Shown piece by piece: positions 23,101 through 34,400 of a stretch of DNA of 64,000 nt. A program made the translations under genes and the position numbers. The stretch comes from Brachionus plicatilis. Lineage: Eukaryota > Rotifera > Eurotatoria > Ploima > Brachionidae. Position 1 is the first letter of the stretch, and every line of letters starts with the position of its first letter. The DNA is taken from contig QEOQ01000122.1 in the NCBI GenBank assembly GCA_010279815.1, positions 1,063,493 through 1,127,492 of the forward strand. The letters are read 5' to 3'. The notes under the pieces are model-generated. The model was not told the origin of the DNA. It made no database searches and worked only from the letters and a program-made list of their open reading frames with translations.

Positions 23101-26100
23101 CACACTCAAAAGTTAATTGATCTCATTGTCAAACATCTGAGAAGTGTGCATGGTGAAAATTTCTATTTGTCTAGCAAGAGTGTGACCAATTTGTCGGTGA
23201 GCTCCATGACCTATTTGGAAGCGGTGAGTCTCATACTTTTGTTGTACACGCGCAGCTACTATCCGTGCACCAGATTTGTGGTCACAAACGCTGGCGAACA
23301 AGTGGCCAAGTGGTCCAAGTCGACCAGTTGTGACGTCACCGGCGCCCTCGACCAGACCGACAACTCGAGTCAGTTCGAAGAGAACCGAGACGTTCAGATC
23401 TACTGTTTGAAGGTCATGGGCACAATATTCGACCAGCTTGGCAAATTGATGTCACTGTCGAACAAACAAATTCACAGACAAGTGGCCGACTATTTGGACA
23501 AGCTGCACATTCAGAAGACTTTGCTGCACTTGTTTCACTGTGGCACTGAGGAGGCGGCGCCCAACGGCCTTGCCAGTCTCCTGCTCAGACACGGCTGCAA
23601 ACAAAGCCAGCGGTGCTATGTGGCCGAGCTGCTCAATTGTTTTCAGAGTTTGATCAATTTGGAAAAAGTGCTCAGCGATCACAATTTAAAATATGTCAAA
23701 ACAGGCCTGTTAACGCAGCCTTTGCACAAAAGCGTCCATGTCCAACACGATGAATTTTTGCTTGATCCAAAAAATGGCTGCCCACCAACCCACACTGTCA
23801 AGTACATTCCATCGCAGACTATTTTCAATCAGTCAATGTTCGTGTCAAGTGTTTTGTACTACTTGAAAAACATGAGTCTGGTCGAATATCACTTGGACAT
23901 ATTGAGGCTGATACGCAACACTTTGGCCGCCACCGGCTCCAGCCTAAAGTCCATCGCCACTTACGTCATTGAGCAATTGTGTCGCAACTTGTTGTACATC
24001 ACCAACGGCGGCACCAACACCACTGGCTCCAGCTCGAGCAATTACATTCAGCCGCTTCTCAGCTACATGTCCCAGGTGTCTTTGTCCATCAACATACCGG
24101 ACATAATAATTAACATGATCAAGCAATTGTCGTTTATATTGAACTATTGTTTGATCAGCGGACAAAATGTCAGCTCTGTGGTCTTTAATTTTGGCGCCGA
24201 GAACCCCGAGAGCCAGTCAAAGTTGTTCAGACAATTTCAGACAGACAACGAACTGAATCAGATACACGCCAGAGAAAGCTTGATCCATTTGTTTCCCTCG
24301 ATTTTGAGCAGTATGGTCCAAGTGTGGCAAAGGTGCAATTTGTTGCTGAGCTCCAGTGTTGCCGCATCGTTGGACTCGTCCAATAGTGCCATTGTCAATC
24401 AAATTCAGTGTTCGTGGATTCTGGGACATCCGACTGTTGTCAAACAGTGCATCACTGACTTGCTCAATCCCATTGCGCAATTTAACAAAGTTCAGTTGAT
24501 GCATGCCATTGGAAGTGTGTGGGGCGAGAGGAGAAAAAAGTCCAGGCTGCTGCAAGAGCACAGAGTTATCATCGAGTTGATTAGATCTCTTAAATCGTTT
24601 CCACTCTCTGTTATTATACTCAATATTATCGAAATTTTGAAACTGTCCACTTCTGGAAATACCAAAGAAAAGGTAATTTGGATTTGATCCTTTTTTTTTT
24701 ATTTGTTTACCTGTGATGGGCTAAAAAAGTTTAAGTTCCTTCCGATTAAAAAAAAAAAAAAGAAAAAAATCAAGAATAATTAAGGTTTTAAATTTTCTTT
24801 TAAAATTTAATACAGTCAAAGCAAATTGAAGTTCCAGATCAAATTTTAAGATCAAAATGATTATTTAAAATTTTAAAACTTTATTAAATTAAATATTTTT
24901 GCTAATTTTTATTATTTTTATCATTTCTTTTTTTATTTGTAATTTTTACTTCTCCTTATCGGAGGTTAATTCATCAATAAATAAATAAATTAGACATAAA
25001 ATATCAAGTAATGTTTAGCATTTTAAATTAAAAATTATCATTTAAAATTTTAAAACTTTATTAATTTAATGATTTTGATAATTTTTATTATTTTTATCAT
25101 TTCTTTTTTTATTTGTAATTTTTACTTCTCCTTATCGGAGGTTAATTCATCAATAAATAAATAAATTAGATATAAAATGTCAAACAATGTTTAGTATTTA
25201 TTTCTCAAAAATTATTAAATTAATAAAGTTTTAAAATTTTAAATGTTAGTTTTTGAGTTTCAAACGTTTTATTGATTAAAAATTATTGATTTGAGAATTA
25301 AATCTAATTGTACAATAATTGTTATTAAAATATAAAGTAAGAATTGTCAGACATATCGTAAATTGCTACGAACATTGTTTGACATTTTATATCTAATTTA
25401 TTTATTTATTGATGAATTAACCTCCGTTAAGGAGAAGTAAAAATTACAAATAAAAAAAAATGTTTAAAAATAATAAAAATTAGCAAAATCATTAAATAAA
25501 TTAAGTTTTAAAATTTTAAATGATCATTTTGATCTTAAAGGATATGGGGCAATTTGGCTCAAAATTTAGTCATTCTTATGACCCAAATTTTTTTTGTCAT
25601 ATTCTTGTAAAACTCGATGCGCAGATTCAGAATATATATAACTTTTCAAATTTAGCATGTTCTTTTCATGATTTATTGTAGTTGAAAGTTGTACGTGCTT
25701 TTGGGGTCTTTTTTTCTTATTTTTACAATAAAGTTTGTATAGAATTTTTTTTTCTTTTTAATAATAACCAATCTGGTCCAAAATTGAACAAGGAATCCGA
25801 AAATCTCATTGATTTTTTGCTAACATTATTATTTCAACCCAAAAATCTAAAAAAACGAAAAAAAGAGAATTTTGCCTTTCAGGTCGTAGGGTGCAATACC
25901 GCACTGAGTCAAAATTTTTTTCAGAAATTTCATTTTGGATAATTCTCTATGCAGAACAACATATTTGAAAAGCTAAGGCTGCTCGTCATGCTTTCTTGCC
26001 TTTTTATTATACTCTAAATTAACCTTACATACTTTTAAGTTTACTCAGTCAAACTGGTTTATGCATTCAACGTACACGAATTTTGACTCAAAATTCGTAA

Positions 26101-28424
26101 TCTTTGGATGATCAAACCCATAGAGAACTGGTTTTCATCAGACTGCTTATATGTAGCTTCGGAGACTTAGTCAACTTAAAAGTATCAATCAATTTTTTAT
26201 GCTGAAACTTTTCTGATTCTCTTATCTTAACCTTTTATCAATCTTATCAAAAAGAACTTGTATACATTTTAAAGAGCAGAAAATTTCCTGCAAAATTGGC
26301 ATGTTTTTTCTTAGGTTCAAAAATAATTTTGTTAAAAAAAAGAATTAATTAAAATTTATTTAAAAAAAGTCTTCTCTATTCTTCATCTGAAAAATTATCA
26401 CTCTTGTCAACAGCTGTTGAATCCTCATCTTCTATAAAATCTTTATCACAGTCAATTACAAAATTAAAAAAATAATTGGTCATTTTTTTTTCTAAACGCC
26501 CAGCACCATGCCTTTCTACACCTAAATACCAAATAACACTCGTCACGTGTGCACAGGCTCCTAAAACTCTTGAACCACTTTTACAGTCACAATACCAACC
26601 AATTATTGGCTCCTTCTCAGATTCGTTTGTGAATTTTATCCATGTATTATGTATTAATTTAGAAACAAACCTTGAATGAATTTTTACCCGGATCAAGTTA
26701 GAGTTCTCTTCAAAAAATTCAAATAAATAACTTCCATTGCGATTTATATGCTCAAGTGAATAGGAAATACTCTGTTTAAGTTGATAAATTCCAAACCTAA
26801 TTGATTTAATATACTCTTCAGAAATCTTTGGGAAAACAAATTCATTTAAGTCAACAATTCTTTTGTTTGATAAACGCTTAGAATACATTTTCACCTCATC
26901 CTTTAAAGGATTTTCTTCGCTTGCTTTTTCAACCATTGCTCCATACAAATCAATTTTCTCAGAGTCATTCGTATTCGCAAGTTGAGGTCGATACTTGTTG
27001 ATTAACGCACAGACAAAACGAAAATCTTGTTCTAAAAATCTAATGTTCTTGTTTGACACAGTGTTGCTAAAATATTTCCATCGTTTAATTCGTCCGTTTG
27101 CAGATTCAATCACCCAACGAATTTTTGTTATTAATCTAGAATAATTGGCATCTGTAGTAGAATGTTGTTTTTGGCCTTGTAAATAACTAGGCATTTTCGG
27201 CTCGTAGTTTTTGTTTTTCAAAAAGTTGATTGAGTCTCTAAAGCCTCTATCTACAACAAAAATGTCAAACTCGTAGAACCAGTTAGTAGCTTCATTCATT
27301 TTAGCCATTATATTCTCCAGAATTTTGGCATCATTATTTTTTCCATTAGAAAAATATTGTCCAATCACGTCTATAATCGTACCATCAGTAGATACAATAA
27401 GCATAAACTTAAGTAGACAACGCTTTTTATGCTCTGAAAAAGAGGACTTTTGAAAAGTATACGAAGATGATTTTTCTATGTATATATAAGTTGCATCCCA
27501 AATAGTAATCACATCATTTTCAGTTGAGTTGAGCAAAATTCTTGACATTATCGTTGTGTGGTTTTTAATTATATCATCGCGATTGATTATTCGGAAGCCA
27601 ATGTTTAAAGGTGTAAATTCATTTTCAAGAATCTCCCTAATATTCCGAATGCATCTTTTTATTTGGTCATAAGACGCAAAATGAAAAAATGCTGATAATT
27701 CTTTAGATGTGAGACCGGTTCTTAATCGTGTCAAATAAAAACCGAGGGCATTAATCATTGAAATTCGACCAGGAAAATTGCAATGTGAAATCATCTTGTA
27801 CAGATCCAATAAATCATCTCTTGAAATACCCGTCAAAATTTTACATTTTTCGTCATCGATATCTGCAAAATCTAAAGAGACTGGTTTTGAGGTTGACTGA
27901 GGGATTTGAAAGGTTTCTTCCAGTACCAAAGGAATTGGATTGTTTTGGATTTCTTCAGTAATTTCTGAGACAGCCAAATCGTAAAAAAGATTATTCGTGT
28001 TTTTGTCTGGACAGGAACGTGAAATGGCTTTATGACATGAGCAACAAATCCATTTGTAAAGAGCTGGGTCTATTCCTTGAGTTCTAATTGAATGAACCAA
28101 CCATGAAGATTTTATGCAAACTTTATTGCGATTGGCAGCTTGGCTCGATTTAGAACTTTTGTTAAAGCGAATTGGGCAGGTAGCACACTTGTAAATATCC
28201 ATTTTTGTTTGTTTTTAACGATTTTTTTGCAAAGATTTTTAGTTTCAAAGTTAATTACTAATAAAGTTGTAAGCGACTAATATTTATATCAATTTTTATA
28301 AGCTCAAGAAAAGTGATGAATACAGAAAACTCTCGAAGAATTGGCAAAGCACGCCAGTTTAAAAAAAATATTTATAAGCTTAAAAAATTTAAAAAAAAAT
28401 GTGGTTGCAATTTTTTTTGAAAAA

Positions 28425-28455
<31 letters not shown>

Positions 28456-31400
28456 AAAAAAAATACTTTAATTAATTCTTTTTTTTAACATAATTATTTT
28501 TGAACCTAAGAAAAAACATGCCAATTTTGCAGGAAATTTTCTGCTCTTTAAAATGTATACAAGTTCTTTTTGATAAGATTGATAAAAGGTTAAGATAAGA
28601 GAATCAGAAAAGTTTCAGCATAAAAAATTGATTGATACTTTTAAGTTGACTAAGTCTCCGAAGCTACATATAAGCAGTCTGATGAAAACCAGTTCTCTAT
28701 GGGTTTGATCATCCAAAGATTACGAATTTTGAGTCAAAATTCGTGTACGTTGAATGCATAAACCAGTTTGACTGAGTAAACTTAAAAGTATGTAAGGTTA
28801 ATTTAGAGTATAATAAAAAGGCAAGAAAGCATGACGAGCAGCCTTAGCTTTTCAAATATGTTGTTCTGCATAGAGAATTATCCAAAATGAAATTTCTGAA
28901 AAAAATTTTGACTCGGTGCGGTATTGCACCCTACGACCTGAAAGGCAAAATTCTCTTTTTTTCGTTTTTTTAGATTTTTGGGTTGAAATAATAATGTTAG
29001 CAAAAAATCAATGAGATTTTCGGATTCCTTGTTCAATTTTGGACCAGATTGGTTATTATTAAAAAGAAAAAAAAATTCTATACAAACTTTATTGTAAAAA
29101 TAAGAAAAAAAGACCCCAAAAGCACGTACAACTTTCAACTACAATAAATCATGAAAAGAACATGCTAAATTTGAAAAGTTATATATATTCTGAATCTGCG
29201 CATCGAGTTTTATAAGAATATGACAAAAAAAATTTGGGTCATAAGAATGACTAAATTTTGAGCCAAATTGCCCCATATCCTTTGATCTGGAACTTCAATT
29301 TGCCTTGAATGTATTACATTTCAAAAGAAAATTTAAAACCTTAATTTTTCTTGATTTTTTTCTTTTAATCGGCTTATTCTTTTTTTTAAAAAGACCGATT
29401 TTGAAAGTTAGAAGGCAAGAGAATTTAACCAAAATTTATGAATTTATTTTATTTCGAATTAGCTCATTTAAGAGAATTCTGTAATGTTTAAATTTTAAAT
29501 TGCTAAGACATAACCAAAATGAATTAGATATTCTCAGATTTTCTCAATTAATTGAAAAATAAACAATTATAGATGATTTATTAATTATAAAAAAAATATA
29601 AATTCTGTCTGTAATTTTTCTAATTTTAAATTGGCAATTTTTGTAAAACAAAGTTTGGTTTTTTTAATCCGAATTTTTATAAATTTTCCCTTTTTTTCGG
29701 ATTATAGTAATCTGAATCCGAACTTGAATAAATTTTCTGAGCTTTAATCTGCTCGGATTAAAGATGGTTGACCGTCGGCAAATTGAATTTTTAGATAAAG
29801 ATCAAAAGATCAAAATATATATTGTAATTTTTTTCAATAAAAGAGTTTATTTTCATATTTAAAATTTTAAAAGGTCTATTTTTATTGAACTTTAACAGGT
29901 TTAAATATTTAAATTGATTTTAATGAACAATTAATTTTAAAGACCAAAAATTTTCCTTTATAAAATTTTTTTAAGTGGAAAAATAAAATTATTTAAGTTT
30001 AAATGAATGGATATAAAAGTTATAAATTTGAATTTTTGAATTAACTTAACCTGAATTATTTAAATTATTGTTTTTGTTAAATAAATTAGAGATCAATCAT
30101 TTGGATGTTAATTTGATAATGATCCAATACTAGACACATCCTAACCCAACCTATAGACCTAACCCTTCTGTCACATATCACGAGTCTTAAAAGTACTGAC
30201 AATTTTCAACTTTGATGAAGTTTATCTATTTATATAACTAACTTTCATTGATAAAGTATAATTATCTCTCATCTCAAATTATAAAATGCATGCTAAATGA
30301 CCCTTCTTCTAATAAATCCGGCTTCTAATTTTCTAATTTTTCCTCCGGCTCGTTACTTATTTCTAAGTACAGTCAAAACCGTTTATAAGAAATATGGGTA
30401 TAAGAAATTTTCGCTTTTAAAAAACTAAACCTAAAGGGACAAAAACTTTTTCTATAACTTTAGTGCTTATTTTTTTACATATAAGAAATTCTCATTAAGA
30501 AAATTTATCGATAATTTATCGCTGAATTTATCAAATTGATTTTTAAAAACAAATAAAATGTTTCTCATGTTAGACTTGTTGTTTATAAGAAAGTTGGACT
30601 TTTTTTAATTTTTATAAATTTGAACTTTTTAAAAATTACAAATAATAAAAAAGACGGTGATAAAAATGACAAAATAAAGAATTAGAGGACTGCTATTAAT
30701 CTAACGGGTGTTCAATAAAGGTTGGCGCGAGTTTGTTTTCGATAAAATCTAGTGATTGGTTCATCGAAAATTTTTGAAATTTTATACATATATACATTAG
30801 ACCTTAATGATTACAAAACACTTTGTATAATGTATCTGCTTTGTTTATACCGGAAATAAACGGCAAAACCTTGACTCCAACTAAATAATCTCAATGTCCT
30901 CCTAGTTAATGATATTATTTTAATAAGTTTCATATATCATCTGATAGATAATCAAACAAGGATCAAGATGATATATAGATCTTTTTTTTATTACATTAGT
31001 TAGTTCAAAAGATATACTCAAAAAACCCTTAAATTTTTACCTTATTTTAAAAAGTAAAAAATTTGGTATATTTTTGATTTTGATCGTATAACTTTTGAAC
31101 GGAACAAGATATTTACACCAAATTTTGAACTCTTTTTTAAATTTGATTTAACTTAATAAAAAAATAAAAATTTTTACAAATTATTATTTTCTTCACTATT
31201 TTATATAATCGTTTTGATGAAAAATATATGGTAGTCTTTAAGTCAAATTTATTTATAATTACTTAGTTCAAAGTATAAGTTTATGTGCTTAAATTAAAGC
31301 TAATAAGCTGAGCTTTTATTTGATATACAGTATTTATCACTGTTTCTTTCTTTTTTTTTTTTTTGCAATGAAAATTATGATATTTCGTTTCTACTCTTTT

Positions 31401-34400
31401 ACATGAAATCGACTTTATCTTGAATAATTTAATCCTTTACAAAAATTGAAAACTTTTAACAAAAAATCTTAAAAAATGAATACACAGAAACCAGTTTTAT
31501 TGAGAGAACTTGCTATCGAACACTTCACCCATGGAATGACAAATAAAGAAATTTTTGAAATCCTCCTAGGAAAGGTATCGCCAAGGACTATTCAAAGATG
31601 GACACAAGAGTACAAGAATTCGGGTAAAACTGTTCACTCTAAATCTCCTGGAAGACCAGCTACCGTTTCGAGTCATATTTTAAAAAAAAGAATTAGGTCT
31701 TTGACTAATACTTTGAGTTTCAATTCTTTCAAAATTTCTGAAACTGACCCCACAGAAATATTCAGTTTAAGACTTATCTGTCGTTGCGAGTGAGTATTAG
31801 TCAAAGACCTAATTCTTTTTTTTTTTAGATATGATTATTGAACATCCGTTAGAAAAAAGAATTGAAATTCTCAATTGCTCAGATTAATGTGTAGATAAAT
31901 AAAACAGTTTCTTGCACCAAAAAAAATTCTTCTTTTATAAGAAATTGTCTGATGTAAGAATTTTTTTCTTGTGCAAATTCGAATTTCTTATATCCGGTTT
32001 TTACTGTACTTTAAAATTGAACCCTCAAAAGTTACATGTCTTAGCAATTTAAAATTTAAACATTACAAAATATTTCTAAAAAATTTTTATAAATTTAATT
32101 TTTAAAGGTCTGAAACTGGAGTAATAGAATAAATAATAAAAAATAATAATTTAAGTCTTAAACCTTTTTAGATAGAATAAATAAATAATTAAATTTTCTA
32201 GTATTAATAAAATAAATTTTTCTTTTAAATTTAAGAAAAAAAGTCCATTGAACATTTGGCTCTTGCAGTTTTTGCACACATATTTAGACAATTATTTGGG
32301 TTCAATAAAAGCTCCGTCGAAATACAGTCAATTTCAGACAGAGCAAATGAGTCAAAACGAATTGGCAGCATGTTTATGTAACTTTTTCAAAGAAGTTCTT
32401 ACCAACTCGACCACGTCAAATTTTGCACCAGCTTGTTATTTTCAATTATTTCGTATATTGCATGACTCAGTGAATAATTTTTCAATTTTGGTCGATGACA
32501 AAAAGTACTCCAAAGATATCCAAGAGGCCACCCATAAATTGTTCGAGTTGTGTAACAGCATTGTGGCTTCATCTTTGCAGCAAACAACTTGGCTGCGAAA
32601 GAACTTCGCTGTCAAGCTAAATCCCCAGCCCGAGCTTAAATCACAGAGCTCATCATCACAGCTGAATCAAAGCAACACAAACGGCCTGTCCAATTCCACC
32701 AATTCCTCATTGTTACAACCAAACTCGGCAAATTTAAGTGAATCATCAAATTTAAATTCAAAATCTATTGCTTCTGGTACTACTAATGGCATTGGCACAG
32801 CTTCTTCTGTTTCAAATCCTCGGTCAAATTTTTCCGACTTAGAAAATGGTAAGTGCTTAGCTGAAAGTAAAAGCATAGTGAATTTTGTTTTGATTTAGCC
32901 AAAATTAGCTAATCATTAAATTTTTAATGTCTATTAAAATAGAAATATTTGGCCTTGTAGATTTTTGTAATTTTGAAAAAAAATCACACAACTGAGTACA
33001 TAATTATTTTTATTTTGATGAATAATTTTTTCACAAAAAAATTTATTTTTGTTTTAATTAATCCTTGCCTTTTTAAATGAAAATTAAAAACAGTGCTTTT
33101 ATAAAAGGTCCAGAATCGACTTAATTACGTAATTTTACATTATTTTTAGTAAGCTTACGTAATTTTACGTAAATATTAGTCGGTAAGGATATGTAATTTT
33201 ACATAAAATTACGTACAATAACGTTAAATTACGTAATTTTTAATAAATAAGTTCCAAAATTCTTACGGCCAAAAAAAATTAGGTTTTTGATAAGTAAAAT
33301 ACAAAAATTGACTTTTTTTCCAGAATTTTGAAAAAATACTGTAAAATTACGTAATTAAGTAGTTTTAAAAAATGGGACTTTTTAGCAACTCTTGTAAAAT
33401 TACATATCCTTACCGACCAATATTTACGTAAGATTACATAAGCTTACTATTTATTTATTTATTTAAAAAATAATTTTGGAAAATTCCCTGGCTGTTTGGA
33501 ATGAATATTAATTCTTCCTTTCAGCCACATTAGCGTTAATTTTGGGATTTGTAAAAGTTATTTTTGATTATTTTAAAAATTGAAAACATAAGCTTACTAA
33601 AAGTAATGTAAAATTACAGTGGTGTTCCGGATTTAGTAATTTACGATAATTTACGTAAAAATAGTAAATTTACCAAATTTTACGTAAAATATTGTAGATT
33701 TACGTAAATTTACAGAAGTAAAAAAACGTAAATTTATCAGATTTTACGTAAAATTTGGTAAATTTCGAACATTTACGTAAATTTATGTAAAAAAAAATGT
33801 CCAAAAAATTGAAATGAAATTGAATGCCAAAAGTGCAATTTCATTTCAATGTCATTTCATTTCATTCGAAGTGCCAAATTATTTCAATTTTTTGGAAAGT
33901 TTTTTATAAATTTACATAAATTTACGTAAAATGTTCGAAATTTACCAAATTTTACGTAAAATCTGATAAATTTACGTTTTTTTACTTTTGTAAATTTACT
34001 ATTTTTTACGTAAATTACCGTAAATTACTAAATCCGGAACACCACTGTACGTAATTTAGTCGATTGTGTACCTTTTATAAAATCACTGTACATAAATAAG
34101 CTTTTATTTAATTAAAAAACAAAATTGCTAAATTTCGAAAAAACTATTCAAAGAAATAATAAATATTAATAGCCTATTATTTAGTAGTCTCATTTTAAAC
34201 AAATATTTAAAAAGCAATTTGCAGTCTTAGAAATTCACTATGTTAATATAGATAAACCTGAATGTGAAATTTTAAAAATTTAGCCATCAAAGTTAAATCT
34301 AAGCGTAGAAAAATTTTTAAAAAATATAAACTAAGTAATTCTGCTAAATAAAAAAACTTGCTCATTAATTCATTCTTTGTTGTTTTTTTTTTGACACAGC

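Larger units (their letters stand above)
24742..29372. mobile_element. Composite DNA transposon with very long inverted repeats
   Basis: Lies in DOP1 intron 3. The outermost repeat (24742-24843 against 29281-29372, both beginning CCGATTAAAA) continues directly into long arms (25540-26352 against 28468-29280). The left copy is interrupted by a separate 696-base element at 24844-25539. Between the arms lies one intact transposase gene on the minus strand. CTT directly flanks both ends (left at 24739-24741, right at 29373-29375) and may be a 3-bp target duplication, but this is weak. Near-identity of the arms argues for recent insertion. The superfamily is uncertain; the transposase resembles DDE_Tnp_4 (Harbinger/IS4EU-like) proteins. 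Confidence 0.75.

Noticed and set aside
20778..24561. Many open frames opposite and in other frames of DOP1 exon 3 and exon 1
   Set aside because: They are shadows of the GC-rich DOP1 coding sequence, without domains, and only the plus-strand frame matches dopey.
30133..30166. CCTAACCC-like sequence suggestive of telomere repeats
   Set aside because: Only two or three irregular copies occur (CCTAACCCAACC..CCTAACCC), with no array.
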